Assembly: GCF_016901835.1 (NCBI RefSeq)
Contig: NZ_JACJKX010000008.1
Location: forward strand, 28,755 to 92,754
DNA length: 64,000 bases
Direction of reading: 5' to 3'
From: Parasutterella secunda
Lineage (GTDB): Bacteria > Pseudomonadota > Gammaproteobacteria > Burkholderiales > Burkholderiaceae_F
The stretch's first letter is position 1. Every line of letters starts with the position of its first letter. The position numbers and the translations under genes are program-made. Of the stretch, positions 16,995 to 26,604 are shown one piece after another. The notes under the pieces were generated by a model, which searched no databases, was not told the origin of the DNA, and saw nothing but the letters and a program-made list of their open reading frames with translations.

Positions 16995-17855
16995 ATGAAT
17001 AAACGTACCTTTTTGAAGTCTTTAACAGCCCTCGGCTGCACGGCTGCGTTCTCTTTAGGTCTGGTATCCAATACCAGCGCCCAGGAGATTCGCGAAGTTA
17101 AGGTCGGCGTCGTGGGAGACTATGTAGCGCATTGGGAAACGGTCAACGAACTTCTTGCGCCCGAAAACATTCACGTCAAGCTCATTAAGTACAGCGACTA
17201 CGCTACGCCTAACCGTGCCTTGGCTGACGGCGAAATTGATCTCAATGCCTTTCAGCACAAAGCGTTTTTAGCCAACGATATTGAACGAAACGGCTACAAA
17301 ATTACCGCGATCGGCGACACTATCGTTACGCCGCTCAGAATCTACAACAACAAAGAAAAAATTCAATCGCTAAAAGACATTAAAGACGGGGACATTATTG
17401 CTATTCCCTCCGATCTGACTAATGGCGGTCGTGCACTGAAACTTTTAGAGGCGGCGGGCTTAATTAAAGTGGATCCTGCCAAAGGCTATGTGCCCACCAA
17501 ACTCGATATCACCGAATACAAAGTCAAAATTAAAATCCGAGAAGCAGAATCGGGTATCCTCGCAAGACTCCTACCCGATGTCGCAGCAGCGGTTATTAAC
17601 GGCGGCAATGCTTTCATAGCCGGGCTTGATGCAACGACTGATGCCATCTTTTCCGAAGATTTAAACCCGCAAACCAACCCTCAGGTTGCTCAGCTTGTCA
17701 ATGTGATCGTGGCTCGGGAAGCCGACAAAGATGACCCCGTCTATCAGAAGGTGGTCAAGGCTCACCAAACGCAAGAGACGGCCGCAACACTAATGAAGGC
17801 TTATAAAGGTGCCTATACACCGGCTTGGGAAGGCGCTGAAAAATATACGTATTAA
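16995..17855 (+). CDS. metQ: Methionine-binding periplasmic protein
   Basis: Substrate-binding protein (NlpA/MetQ family, 286 aa) that delivers methionine to MetNI. The N-terminus is a signal peptide ending near SNTSA-QE (residue ~29). A cysteine in TALGC at residue 15 does not fit a strict lipobox and precedes more hydrophobic sequence, so a soluble periplasmic form seems more likely than the lipoprotein seen in E. coli. The core has VGVVGDYVAHWETV, DLNAFQHKAFL and IAIPSDLTNGGRALKLLE, typical of MetQ. AGGAG sits 9-10 bases before the ATG. It is the last gene of the metNIQ operon, ahead of a strong hairpin. Confidence 0.93.
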   Translation: MNKRTFLKSLTALGCTAAFSLGLVSNTSAQEIREVKVGVVGDYVAHWETVNELLAPENIHVKLIKYSDYATPNRALADGEIDLNAFQHKAFLANDIERNGYKITAIGDTIVTPLRIYNNKEKIQSLKDIKDGDIIAIPSDLTNGGRALKLLEAAGLIKVDPAKGYVPTKLDITEYKVKIKIREAESGILARLLPDVAAAVINGGNAFIAGLDATTDAIFSEDLNPQTNPQVAQLVNVIVAREADKDDPVYQKVVKAHQTQETAATLMKAYKGAYTPAWEGAEKYTY

Positions 17856-17864
17856 TTGAGTGGC

Positions 17865-17900
17865 AGCGAAGTGCTAAAACTTAAAGCACTTCGCTTCTCT
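17865..17900. terminator. Bidirectional hairpin between metQ and the convergent ATPase gene
   Basis: AGCGAAGTGCT (17865-17875) pairs perfectly with AGCACTTCGCT (17885-17895), followed by TCTCT. It lies 9 bases after the metQ stop and 3 bases from the stop of the opposing gene, so it probably serves both. Confidence 0.85.
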
Positions 17901-19242
17901 AAAGGATGTCATCCGGAAAAAGGCCCTTCATCGAAATCGTCCAATCGCTGTATTGTGGATGTGCTTCAAGGAAACTACTGACTTTACCGCTTAATTTAAT
18001 TGAATTAAATTTTTCAGAATTAAGTTTCGCCTCTCCGAATTCAATCCTTTTTTCTGAAGGATCCACTGCAACTAAATCAATTTCATATTCGCCTGTTCGA
18101 TCCCACCAACTGCCGACTTCAAACCAAGGACCTTTTTCCAAATAGCTGGATCTGAACCAACTCTCCAGAGAAAGTCCTAAGAAATCCGAAAACTTGCTTT
18201 GGCAGTAATTAATTAACATCGACCAGCGGGAGGCTTCAGCCAAAGCACGAAGAGGCACCGGATCAACAAATTCCAACCAAAACCGCATGTACGAATCGGC
18301 GATGCTATAGCGCGCTTTTCGAGATGTCGGTTTTTCAAAAATCGGATATCGCTTTGAAATGAGTCGAAAATTCTCTAATCGCCTCATATAGGCCGATATT
18401 TGAAGCTCAGATAGACTTTGAATTTCGTTCCACTTTGTAGCACCGTTAGCAATAGCTCTCAGAATCTGAGAGTAAGTTAAAGCATCCGCTCGGTACTCAT
18501 TGGCCAGAAAAATCGTTCCTTCCGATCTTAACCAACCACCTTGAGGCGAGAAAATAAATTGAATGGCTTTATCTAAAGTCAGGCACTGCTCATCAGCGAG
18601 AATTTCCAGATATCTCGCCACACCTCCCGTCATTGCATACACTGCCAACAAATCCATCGGCTTGGCTTTAGGGTTTTCGGTGAGAACAATTTCTTTGATC
18701 ACTGAAGGTAAAAAAGGCTGAACCAAAAGCTGACCGCTGGAGCGTCCGTACAACGGCTGGCTTGAAGCGTTAAAAAGCTCCTCCATAGCCGAAATGATCG
18801 AGCCGCTCATAATCAGCAACAGCTTCGATTTGTCTTTATTCAGATCCCAAACGTGCTGCAATTGCGAGAAAAAGGAAGGCTGAACTGTCTTTAGTTCCTG
18901 GCACTCATCTATGACGCAAACACACGGTGTATCTTTTGCCAATGACATGACAAAACGTATAACCTCTGAGGCAGAGCTTAAATTCGGAGCAAATTCAAGC
19001 TTAAAGACTCGACAGATTTCAGTGAGCCATGCCTGAACCAAATCAGCCTCAGATACTCGTCGGGAAACAAATAAGTACAAAAATGGAACGGCCTCATTCT
19101 CAAAAGCTTTCAGAATCAGTGTGGTCTTTCCGACACGACGCCTGCCAATGACACTCACCATCTGCGAAACGTTTTGTCTTCTCACGGTTTCCAAAAATGA
19201 TTGAAGTGCCAAAATTTCTTCATTTCTTCCATAAAAACGCAT
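17899..19242 (-). CDS. ATPase_2/DUF234-type AAA ATPase with C-terminal nuclease-like domain
   Basis: A 447-residue paralogue-like relative of the protein at 7.1-8.5 kb. It starts MRFYGRNEEILALQSFL, has Walker A IGRRRVGKTTLI, Walker B CVCVIDECQEL and MSGSIISAMEELF...PLYGRSSGQ. A winged-helix region follows (IANGATKWNEIQSLSELQIS, YMRRLENFRLISK). The C-terminus is WWDRTGEYEIDLVAVDP...FGEAKLN, again giving an E-x-D ... E-x-K nuclease-like pattern. I place the start at 19242 because AGGAG lies 7 bases upstream; 11 further in-frame residues are unlikely. Function is unknown. It is divergent from another ATPase gene, and the shared upstream region is rich in inverted repeats. Confidence 0.8.
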   Translation of the reverse strand: MRFYGRNEEILALQSFLETVRRQNVSQMVSVIGRRRVGKTTLILKAFENEAVPFLYLFVSRRVSEADLVQAWLTEICRVFKLEFAPNLSSASEVIRFVMSLAKDTPCVCVIDECQELKTVQPSFFSQLQHVWDLNKDKSKLLLIMSGSIISAMEELFNASSQPLYGRSSGQLLVQPFLPSVIKEIVLTENPKAKPMDLLAVYAMTGGVARYLEILADEQCLTLDKAIQFIFSPQGGWLRSEGTIFLANEYRADALTYSQILRAIANGATKWNEIQSLSELQISAYMRRLENFRLISKRYPIFEKPTSRKARYSIADSYMRFWLEFVDPVPLRALAEASRWSMLINYCQSKFSDFLGLSLESWFRSSYLEKGPWFEVGSWWDRTGEYEIDLVAVDPSEKRIEFGEAKLNSEKFNSIKLSGKVSSFLEAHPQYSDWTISMKGLFPDDIL

Positions 19243-19274
19243 AGATAACTCCTGCTTTTTGTGGGATTTTAACA

Positions 19275-19379
19275 TAAATCTGATTTACGTTAACACGTTT
19301 AACGTTAATAAAATTTACCTTAAATGATTATATGTCTAAAGAATTGCCCATCTGACCTGTCTGAAATTGGTTGACAGGT
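19275..19379. promoter_or_regulatory. Inverted repeats in the divergent ATPase intergenic region
   Basis: The 326 bases between the two divergent ATPase genes are AT-rich. They hold TAAAT-CTG-ATTTA (19275-19287), ACGTTAA/TTAACGT (19287-19293 and 19299-19305), and ACCTGTC/GACAGGT around an 11-base loop (19356-19379 region) followed by TTTTACC. The first two sit just upstream of the minus-strand gene and could be operators. The last resembles a terminator. No coding sequence is visible here. Confidence 0.4.
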
Positions 19380-19568
19380 TTTACCCGTAGCCCTAGGTAT
19401 CAACTTTTTTCAGGAAAAGACAAAACTTCTCAATAATTCTAAGAATCAAAATATTCAATAAAATCTACCATGCATAGCAAATATTATTATCCATACATAG
19501 TTAATTTTATTGACACAAAAAATAAAATACTCTATAAAAATAGTAGTTCTTCTTTATTGTGTTTAAAC

Positions 19569-20777
19569 ATGACTTATCTTCGCCGTACTCTTGAACCGAT
19601 TATTGAAAAAGCATCCGAACACTTCAAAGTCGTGATGCTATCCGGGCTTCGCCAAGTTGGGAAAAGCACTCTCCTCAAAATGATTGCCGGTGAGAATCGC
19701 CGCTATATAACGCTCGATAATACCGCTCAACGTTTAATGGCTAACGAAGATCCTTCCTCATTTTTCGAGCGCAATCAAGCCCCGGCCATTGTCGACGAAA
19801 TTCAACTGGCTCCCTCACTTTTTCGTCCTCTTAAAGAAAAAGTGGATGCCCAAAACGATAAAGGACAATATTGGTTAAGTGGCTCTCAGCGCCTGCATTT
19901 GATGCACCAAGTCTCCGATGCCCTTCCCGGTCGGTTGATTGCGTTTGATCTGTATCCGTTGTCAGTGTACGAGCGTTTAGGTCTGGGACTTGAGCAAAAG
20001 CCTTTTGTCCCGGGACACGTGGGGACACTTCCCAAATTTGACACTTCAGAAACCTGGGAAATGATTTTTCAGGGAGCCTGGCCTGAAGTACTTAACCTGG
20101 ATCACACGGAAAGACAATGGTTTTTCGATTCTTTAATTGACTTATATCTCTCAAGGGATGTTGCGGCACTTACAGGCGTTGAAAAAACTCTCGAATTCCG
20201 AAAGTTTTTAAAGGCATTGGCCGCTCGAACGGGCCAAGAATTACGCATTCAAATACTCGCTCAAATGTGCGATGTCGGGATGCCCACCATTAAACGTTGG
20301 CTCTCGATTGCTGAAGCTTCGGGACTCATTTACCTGCTTCCGGCGTTCAGCGGCAATATCAACAAGCAAATTGTCAAAAGTCCTAAAGTGTACTTAGCCG
20401 ATACCGGATTAGCGGCCGCACTTCTGGGCATTTCTTCTCCTCAGGAAATGCAAAACCATATCTACAACGGTGCACTTTTCGAAACCTTTGTCATCACGGA
20501 AATTTTAAAAAGTTATTGCCACAACGGGAAAAAACCAGACTTCTACTTTTATCGGGACAGCTCCGGTATGGAAATTGATCTGCTGATTCATTCCGATGGT
20601 CTTTATTATCCGGTGGAAATTAAAATGAAGAAAACGCCCGACACCCACGATACCAAGTGGATTCGGGCGTTGGAAAAATTCAATATCTCTCTCGGGCCAG
20701 CTGCAATCATTGCCTTACCCGAAGCTGCATACAACATTGCTCCGAGAATCACCGTTCAGAGCATTTGGGACATTTGA
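19569..20777 (+). CDS. AAA_14/DUF4143 ATPase with C-terminal nuclease-like domain
   Basis: A 402-residue ATPase of the AAA_14 + DUF4143 architecture. Visible are the Walker A SGLRQVGKSTLLKM, Walker B PAIVDEIQLAP, the sensor GSQRLHLM, then the DUF4143 segment GALFETFVITEILKSY. The ending FYRDSSGMEIDLLI...YYPVEIKMKK keeps the E-x-D ... E-x-K residues of a restriction-endonuclease-like fold. No good ribosome site precedes either the ATG at 19569 or the one at 19470. I prefer 19569 because the conserved domain begins there and the 33 upstream codons are low-complexity. The role is unknown; such genes often appear as isolated accessory genes. Confidence 0.78.
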   Translation: MTYLRRTLEPIIEKASEHFKVVMLSGLRQVGKSTLLKMIAGENRRYITLDNTAQRLMANEDPSSFFERNQAPAIVDEIQLAPSLFRPLKEKVDAQNDKGQYWLSGSQRLHLMHQVSDALPGRLIAFDLYPLSVYERLGLGLEQKPFVPGHVGTLPKFDTSETWEMIFQGAWPEVLNLDHTERQWFFDSLIDLYLSRDVAALTGVEKTLEFRKFLKALAARTGQELRIQILAQMCDVGMPTIKRWLSIAEASGLIYLLPAFSGNINKQIVKSPKVYLADTGLAAALLGISSPQEMQNHIYNGALFETFVITEILKSYCHNGKKPDFYFYRDSSGMEIDLLIHSDGLYYPVEIKMKKTPDTHDTKWIRALEKFNISLGPAAIIALPEAAYNIAPRITVQSIWDI

Positions 20778-20781
20778 AAAC

Positions 20782-20823
20782 AGGCGCCGCTTAACATTTT
20801 TCTAAATACAATATGCGGCGCCT
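20782..20823. terminator. Shared hairpin between the ATPase gene and sbcB
   Basis: AGGCGCCGC (20782-20790) pairs perfectly with GCGGCGCCT (20815-20823) across a 24-base loop. It sits between two convergent genes. On the minus strand it is followed by GTTTTC. Confidence 0.7.
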
Positions 20824-20829
20824 AAAAAT

Positions 20830-22299
20830 CTAATCTGAATCAAGAGAGTTGCTCACCACTTCCATCCAATCGTAGAGCGCTCCGCAAATCTCTTCGGTTC
20901 GTTCATCGATTTCCTCTCCGAAGCTGTCGGCATAGGCTTCAAGCTCTTCGGCAAAAACTTCAAGCGTTCGCGCTCCGCCCGCTCCGTTCATCAAACGGTC
21001 TTCACGCAAGTGTTTCCACTTCCGAGCCTCTTCATCACTTAAAGTCTGCGGCCAGTTTCTTGCCCGAAACCGCAAAAGCATCTCATCATAGCGATGATCT
21101 TCAAATGCTAAACGTCCGTCATGCACCCATTGAGCAAGCGCATCAGGTTCGAGACGATTAACCATTGAGATGAGTTTTTTATCGTTAAAGGATGCAAAGC
21201 CTCCGCTATAAAGACCGGCATCGACATCAACGGGCTCAACCGACTCTGACTGTTCTTCTTCAAAAGCCTCTGCCCACAACCCTTGCAATTGATCGATGTG
21301 GGGTACGAGACGTTCATCATTTTGAAGGGCAGCGAGCTTATCAATGCCAAATTCTTTTGCCCGCTCATCACTCAATACGCCCCAATGATTGACAATGAAG
21401 GGAGCCTGATTGATTTTGCAGATGAAAATGGGCAGTCGGCTTTTACCCGCAGGAAGATCCTCTTCTTTAACAAATACCCGTTCCCGAATATCCTCGGCAC
21501 TCAATATCAGAAGTTCTGACGGATCCACGGACAAGTCCCACATCAGCACATGGTTGGCTCGACCGGGCAGTGCCCCGAGCACACGCACCAGGCGAATATA
21601 ACCGCGCTCAGCACCATGAATAGGACTGACCCAAAGTAACGGCTTTCCGCTTCGAATCATCTGAAGGATTGAATTTTTAAATCGATTGCGAAGAGCAAAA
21701 TCCCAAAGCTTCGGCTGTTTTGCACGAATAAGCTTTGCCATCTCGATGGTGGCCTCAACGTCACTTAATGCATCGTGAGCGTGTTCATGAGTGAGACCGT
21801 TGGCTTGAGAGAGTTTTTCCAGTCTGAAAGAAGGACGAGTCCCGTCATCAGTCATCGGCCAATTGATTCCTTGGGGTCTTAGGGCCCACGTGGCCACCAC
21901 CAACGGGAAAAGGTCAAATCGGGAGCAACCGTGATCAAACTCACGATCATAGGGACTGATGAAATTGCGCCAGAAGGTAAAACGCGTCACCTCATCGTCA
22001 AAACGCATGGAGTTGTAGCCCACACTGATCGTGTTCTCACGAATCATGGCATGATGGATCTCACGGGCAAATTCAGCCTCGGGGAGTCCGTGCTCGGCAC
22101 AATACTGAGGGAGGATACCGGTAATGGCAATGCTTTGCGGACTGGGCATCGTGTCCATCGGCGGTTTGCAGTAAAGACAAATCGGCTCTTCTAGCCTATT
22201 GAGGTTGTCATCCGTGCGAATAGCGGCAAACTGCGCCGGGCGATCCAAACTCGGACTTAAACCGAATGTTTCGTAGTCATGCCAAAGAAAAGTCGTCAT
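20830..22299 (-). CDS. sbcB: Exodeoxyribonuclease I
   Basis: A 3'-to-5' single-strand DNA exonuclease of the DEDDh family, used in recombination and mismatch repair. The N-terminal FLWHDYETFGLSPSLDRPAQFAAIR contains Exo I (Asp and Glu). GYNSMRFDDEVTRFTFWRN is Exo II, and HEHAHDALSDVEATIEMAKL is Exo III with the catalytic His and Asp. The SH3-like and helical C-terminal parts follow, with length 489 aa against 475 in E. coli. It is a monocistronic-looking gene, with a DMT transporter gene ending 49 bases upstream. Confidence 0.95.
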   Translation of the reverse strand: MTTFLWHDYETFGLSPSLDRPAQFAAIRTDDNLNRLEEPICLYCKPPMDTMPSPQSIAITGILPQYCAEHGLPEAEFAREIHHAMIRENTISVGYNSMRFDDEVTRFTFWRNFISPYDREFDHGCSRFDLFPLVVATWALRPQGINWPMTDDGTRPSFRLEKLSQANGLTHEHAHDALSDVEATIEMAKLIRAKQPKLWDFALRNRFKNSILQMIRSGKPLLWVSPIHGAERGYIRLVRVLGALPGRANHVLMWDLSVDPSELLILSAEDIRERVFVKEEDLPAGKSRLPIFICKINQAPFIVNHWGVLSDERAKEFGIDKLAALQNDERLVPHIDQLQGLWAEAFEEEQSESVEPVDVDAGLYSGGFASFNDKKLISMVNRLEPDALAQWVHDGRLAFEDHRYDEMLLRFRARNWPQTLSDEEARKWKHLREDRLMNGAGGARTLEVFAEELEAYADSFGEEIDERTEEICGALYDWMEVVSNSLDSD

Positions 22300-22348
22300 T
22301 ACGAAATCCCCAAATCTTCAAATGAGCTGAAATTATGTCAAAAGCACG

Positions 22349-23290
22349 TCAGGCTCGCACGTTTCTGAATACGCGCAATGCAGCCAGCACCCCTAAAAGC
22401 ATAATCACCATACCGATGACCATAGAAAGCGTGGGCCAAGTCCCTCGCCACATCAGGGCGTAAATCACTGAAAAAATCGTCTCAAAGACAATGAGTTGCC
22501 CGCCCAATGCAGTGGGTAAACGCTCACTCATTGCATTCCAACAAGCTGCGCCTACCCAGGAGCAAACCACACCGGCTACCAGCATGACAAGTGCAAACTT
22601 CAAAGGTTCAGGCCCCAAAAGGCCGACCTCAGCCGGCTGAAGACAATAACTCACCACTAAAAAACCGATCAGTGTAAAAGGCAAAATCGCCAGCCCTTGA
22701 GCTGTAGCCCATACTTTCGGCCCCTTGGAGTGATTGGCAAGCAACCATTCGGCATTGCGAATCGGGTACCAGGTCCACAATAAAAGGGAAAGAACCCCGA
22801 AGCCCACACCCGTCCAAAATTGCAGAGGTGAGGCAGACTGTTCATGAACGGCGTAGTAAAACTCTGTCCAATTGGCCACGACCATACCGACGAGAATCAA
22901 CGCCAAAGGTATGCTCAGGCGTGACCAGGCGACACTTGCTGCTTTTTTCTTATTTCTCAGGTTGGAAACAAGTGCAACAAAGACCGGAATCAAACACATG
23001 AGCATGCCGGTCACAGGAGCGCCTGCGAGCGTCACTCCCATCACGAGCGACCAGTAATAAACGAAACTCCCGAAAAAGGCGAGCCTCATGGCTAAAAACC
23101 AATCGCCCGGGGTGAGTTTTTTAAGTTGCTGCCATTGGATAGGGACAAAAACCAAGCAAGCCAAACCGTATACGGCAAAACGCGCCGAGGCAATGAGTAC
23201 CGGATTGTAGTCGGGCAAAATAAGCGGAAAAATGTAAATGAGGCCCCAAATGGCACAAGCCAAAACAGCAAAAAATAACCCCAATAACAT
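22349..23290 (-). CDS. EamA/DMT-superfamily transporter
   Basis: A 313-residue inner-membrane protein with about ten hydrophobic segments arranged as two EamA-like halves: residues ~2-125 (GLFFAVLACAIWGLIYIF to LIPVFVALVSNL) and ~155-305 (WTGVGFGVLSLLLWTWYPI to VIGMVIMLLGVLAALRV). Proteins of this kind export metabolites or amino acids, but the substrate cannot be read here. The gene lies between ftsH and sbcB on the same strand; the hairpin at 23321-23347 separates it from ftsH. Confidence 0.82.
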   Translation of the reverse strand: MLLGLFFAVLACAIWGLIYIFPLILPDYNPVLIASARFAVYGLACLVFVPIQWQQLKKLTPGDWFLAMRLAFFGSFVYYWSLVMGVTLAGAPVTGMLMCLIPVFVALVSNLRNKKKAASVAWSRLSIPLALILVGMVVANWTEFYYAVHEQSASPLQFWTGVGFGVLSLLLWTWYPIRNAEWLLANHSKGPKVWATAQGLAILPFTLIGFLVVSYCLQPAEVGLLGPEPLKFALVMLVAGVVCSWVGAACWNAMSERLPTALGGQLIVFETIFSVIYALMWRGTWPTLSMVIGMVIMLLGVLAALRVFRNVRA

Positions 23291-23320
23291 CGTTTTGAAC
23301 CTTTCCGCGCCTTCAATAAC

Positions 23321-23347
23321 AAAGCCGAGAAAAATTTTCCCGGCTTT
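23321..23347 (-). terminator. Terminator after ftsH
   Basis: On the minus strand AAAGCCG pairs with CGGCTTT across a 13-base loop, 16 bases after the ftsH stop. The downstream tract GTTATTG is weak. Confidence 0.65.
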
Positions 23348-23362
23348 GCAATACTTTTTTAA

Positions 23363-25300
23363 TTATTCCTCTCGCTTTTGCTCATCCTGATCCTGAGGCT
23401 GAACTTGAGATTCCTGAGGAGAGTTTTCTACAGGTTTAACCTCCCCTTGCTCACGACGCTCTTGATCGGCTTTAGCCGAAGCACCCGGTCTCGGAGGACG
23501 CACTTCGCGACCTTGCATGATATCGGCAATCTGATCCTCATCGAGCGTTTCCCACTTCATGAGGCACTGCACCATCACTTCCACACGGTCACGGTTGGCC
23601 TTGAGGATATCGCGGGCGCGAGCGTATTGTTCTTCCAAAATCCGACGAACTTCAGCGTCGATTTTTTGCATCGTGGCTTCAGAGACGTGCGTCGTGCGGG
23701 TCACCGAGCGACCGAGGAACACTTCGCCCTCATTTTCCGCGTAAACCATCACACCCAACGCATCACTCATGCCGTAGCGCGTCACCATGTCACGAGCCAT
23801 CTGCGTGGCGCGTTCAAAGTCATTGGAAGCACCCGTCGTCTTTTGATTGAGGAACACTTCTTCGGCTGCACGTCCGCCGAACATGATCGCTAAGCGAGAC
23901 GTGAGATACACATCATCGTAATTGAAGCGGTCTTTTTCAGGCAACTGCATCGTCACGCCCAACGCACGGCCACGCGGCACAATCGTTACCTTGTGAAGCG
24001 GATCGCTCTTAGGCAACATCCAGGCGACCACAGCGTGACCAGACTCGTGATAAGCGGTCGTACGCTTTTCGTCTTCGCTCATCACCATACTGCGGCGCTC
24101 AGCACCCATGAGGATCTTGTCTTTGGCTTGCTCAAAGTCCACCATCTCAACAACCTTGGCGTCACGTCGGGCGGCAAAAAGTGCAGCCTCGTTCACAAGG
24201 TTAGCCAAGTCCGCCCCGCTCATGCCGGGCGTACCGCGAGCGATGACTTCCGGATCCACATCGCGGCCCACAGGAACCTTCTTGATGTGCACATTGAGAA
24301 TTTGCTCACGACCGCGCACATCAGGCAACGGCACCACGACCTGACGGTCAAAACGACCCGGACGCAACAGGGCGGGATCGAGCACATCGGGGCGGTTCGT
24401 TGCGGCAATCACAATAACGTTCGTGCCGGTTTCAAAACCGTCCATTTCCACGAGCATTTGGTTGAGCGTCTGTTCGCGTTCATCGTTGCCGCCGCCTAAA
24501 CCAGCACCACGCTGACGACCTACGGCATCAATTTCATCGATAAAGATAATGCAGGGGGCGTTTTTCTTTGCGTTCTCAAACATGTCACGCACACGAGCCG
24601 CACCGACACCCACAAACATTTCCACGAAGTCAGAACCGGAAATGGAGAAAAAGGGCACCTTAGCTTCGCCTGCAATTGCCTTGGCAAGCAACGTCTTACC
24701 GGTACCGGGGCTACCCACAAGCAAAATGCCGCGAGGAATACGTCCGCCCAAGCGTTGGAACTTAGAGGGATCTCTAAGGAAGTCCACCACTTCCTGCACT
24801 TCTTCTTTGGCTTCATCGCAGCCAGCCACATCGGCAAAGGTCACCTTATTGTTGGTTGTGTCGAGCTTGCGCGCTTTGCTTTTACCGAAACTGAACGCGC
24901 CGCCCTTGCCGCCACCCTGCATCTGGCGCATGAAGAAAATCCACACACCGATCAAAAGCAGCATCGGGAACCACGAAATCAATACCGTCATCCAGAAAGA
25001 CGGCTCTTCTTCGGGCGTGCCGTAAACCTGCACACCGTCTTTTCTCAAGTCATCGACCATCCACAAGTCACCCGGACTCGTGATCACATACTTTTGTCCT
25101 TCAACAGGCGTGACCGTGATTTCACGGCCCTTGATGTCCACTCGGGCAATTTTGCCGGCCTTGGCATCTTCCATGAATTGCGTATAACTTGTCGAAGTGG
25201 CCGTCGGTGCTGTTTCGGGCTCAAACTGCCGAAACACTGTGAAAAACACCAGCGCCAAAATAATCCAAACACCAATACGATTAAAGAAATTCTTATTCAA
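23363..25300 (-). CDS. ftsH: ATP-dependent zinc metalloprotease FtsH
   Basis: Membrane-anchored hexameric AAA+ protease that degrades misfolded membrane proteins and regulators such as LpxC. Two N-terminal membrane segments ([15 protein letters not shown] and [19 protein letters not shown]) flank a periplasmic domain. The AAA domain has [29 protein letters not shown] and the [22 protein letters not shown]. The zinc protease motif is HESGH. I choose a TTG start at 25298-25300 giving [12 protein letters not shown] (645 aa), because AAGGAG lies 8 bases upstream and the N-terminus then matches betaproteobacterial FtsH. Another TTG 30 bases upstream has no such support. It follows rlmE, the usual order. 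Confidence 0.96.
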   Translation of the reverse strand: MNKNFFNRIGVWIILALVFFTVFRQFEPETAPTATSTSYTQFMEDAKAGKIARVDIKGREITVTPVEGQKYVITSPGDLWMVDDLRKDGVQVYGTPEEEPSFWMTVLISWFPMLLLIGVWIFFMRQMQGGGKGGAFSFGKSKARKLDTTNNKVTFADVAGCDEAKEEVQEVVDFLRDPSKFQRLGGRIPRGILLVGSPGTGKTLLAKAIAGEAKVPFFSISGSDFVEMFVGVGAARVRDMFENAKKNAPCIIFIDEIDAVGRQRGAGLGGGNDEREQTLNQMLVEMDGFETGTNVIVIAATNRPDVLDPALLRPGRFDRQVVVPLPDVRGREQILNVHIKKVPVGRDVDPEVIARGTPGMSGADLANLVNEAALFAARRDAKVVEMVDFEQAKDKILMGAERRSMVMSEDEKRTTAYHESGHAVVAWMLPKSDPLHKVTIVPRGRALGVTMQLPEKDRFNYDDVYLTSRLAIMFGGRAAEEVFLNQKTTGASNDFERATQMARDMVTRYGMSDALGVMVYAENEGEVFLGRSVTRTTHVSEATMQKIDAEVRRILEEQYARARDILKANRDRVEVMVQCLMKWETLDEDQIADIMQGREVRPPRPGASAKADQERREQGEVKPVENSPQESQVQPQDQDEQKREE

Positions 25301-25411
25301 TTTACAGGCTCCTTCGCCTTGTGTACACAACCAAATTCCGGATTGTTAAGAATACCGATAATTGGTTGACATGGAAATGTTTTTTTCGCCTTTTTACAAC
25401 AAAAAGCTGAT

Positions 25412-26062
25412 CTAACGCTTCTTAATGTGTTTGGCAACCATGTAAACCTCAGCCGAGGTGTCACGGCTTGCTTCCGGTTTTCTCGTGAGCACCGTTTTAA
25501 AGTGCTTTTTAAGCGTTTCAACATACTGAGAAAAACCGCTGCCTTGGAAAACCTTCGTGACAAACACGCCGTTGTCTTTGAGGTGTTCTAGACAAAATTC
25601 GAGTGCAAGTTCATTTAACAGCAAGCTCCGTGCGGCATCGGCTGCCGCAATCCCCGAAAGGTTGGGGGCCATGTCAGAGAGCACCAGATCAACCTGTTTG
25701 TCACCGATGATTTCCGTGAGCTTATCGGCCACTTCCTGCTCACGAAAATCGCCCTGCAGAAACGTCACCCCGTCGATCGGATCCATGGGCAAAATATCCA
25801 TGGCGATAATGGTGCCGCGAACCTCTCCGTCTTTGCCGGCCAATTTTTCACGAACCACCTGAGTCCAACTGCCCGGCGCCGCTCCCAGATCGACCACACA
25901 CATTCCCGGGCGAATCAATTTTTCTTTATCATTGAGCTCGATGAGCTTATAGACCGAACGGGCCCGATAACCCTCCTGGCGAGAGCGTTTTACAAAGGGG
26001 TCATTGATGTGGCGCTCAATCCAAGCGCGGTTCGATCTCAGTTTCTTTGTTGCTACTGGCAT
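25412..26062 (-). CDS. rlmE: 23S rRNA 2'-O-ribose methyltransferase RlmE
   Basis: SAM-dependent methyltransferase (FtsJ/RrmJ, 216 aa) that modifies U2552 of 23S rRNA late in 50S assembly. It shows the SAM-binding VVDLGAAPGSWTQVV, DILPMDPIDGVTFLQGDF, LVLSDMAPNLSG and the KVFQGSGF segment carrying the catalytic Lys; the first Lys of the K-D-K-E tetrad fits YKLIELNDKEKLI. It lies upstream of ftsH on the same strand with an 81-base gap after correcting the ftsH start, and diverges from yhbY. Confidence 0.95.
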   Translation of the reverse strand: MPVATKKLRSNRAWIERHINDPFVKRSRQEGYRARSVYKLIELNDKEKLIRPGMCVVDLGAAPGSWTQVVREKLAGKDGEVRGTIIAMDILPMDPIDGVTFLQGDFREQEVADKLTEIIGDKQVDLVLSDMAPNLSGIAAADAARSLLLNELALEFCLEHLKDNGVFVTKVFQGSGFSQYVETLKKHFKTVLTRKPEASRDTSAEVYMVAKHIKKR

Positions 26063-26119
26063 GATTTTCTTATAGAATTCACCGTTTTTTAAATTATTTG
26101 CTTACTTCAATACCGTATT

Positions 26120-26542
26120 ATGGCTGAACTTCTACTTGACCGCGACACTCGTCTGGCCCTTCGTGGACAAGCCCATGGGCTCGATCCCGTGGTCCTTTTG
26201 GGCGCCAATGGCTTAACGGACGCGGTGTTAAAAGAAATCGATCGTGCGCTCTTGGCGCATGAACTCATCAAAATCCGTGTGCCCGGCGACGAGCGTGAAG
26301 AACGCGAAGCGATTTACAACGAAATCGCTGATCGCTTAAACGCAGCACGCATTCAAATGATCGGCAAGCTTCTTGTTTTGTGGCGTCCGAACCCGGAAAA
26401 ACAAAAAGAAGAAGCCGAACGCGCCAAGCGTCGTAAAATGGCCGAAGCCCGTCGCGGTATGAGAGGAGGACCCACCGCTCATCGTAAGACCCGCGCTCAA
26501 GCCAAGGGCCGTACAACTAAAAAGGCTTACGCCAATCTTTAA
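26120..26542 (+). CDS. yhbY: YhbY/CRM-domain RNA-binding protein
   Basis: A 140-residue ribosome-assembly factor of the CRS1/YhbY family that associates with pre-50S particles. The CRM domain covers residues ~8-95 and shows RLALRGQAHGLDPVVLLGANGLTDAVLKEIDRAL and the end HELIKIRV; the fold has the expected GxxG-like loop (LGANGL). A Lys/Arg-rich tail (residues 95-140) extends the usual ~97-aa protein and probably adds RNA contact. It is divergent from rlmE, a common arrangement. Confidence 0.92.
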   Translation: MAELLLDRDTRLALRGQAHGLDPVVLLGANGLTDAVLKEIDRALLAHELIKIRVPGDEREEREAIYNEIADRLNAARIQMIGKLLVLWRPNPEKQKEEAERAKRRKMAEARRGMRGGPTAHRKTRAQAKGRTTKKAYANL

Positions 26543-26548
26543 TCAACG

Positions 26549-26589
26549 AAGGCTCGGCACCTTAAATAGGACCGAGCCTTTTGTTTTCC
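26549..26589 (+). terminator. Terminator of yhbY
   Basis: AAGGCTCGG (26549-26557) pairs with CCGAGCCTT (26572-26580), followed by TTGTTTTCC. It lies between convergent yhbY and greA and may serve both. Confidence 0.88.
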
Positions 26590-26604
26590 AACTAAAAAGG
26601 ACGA

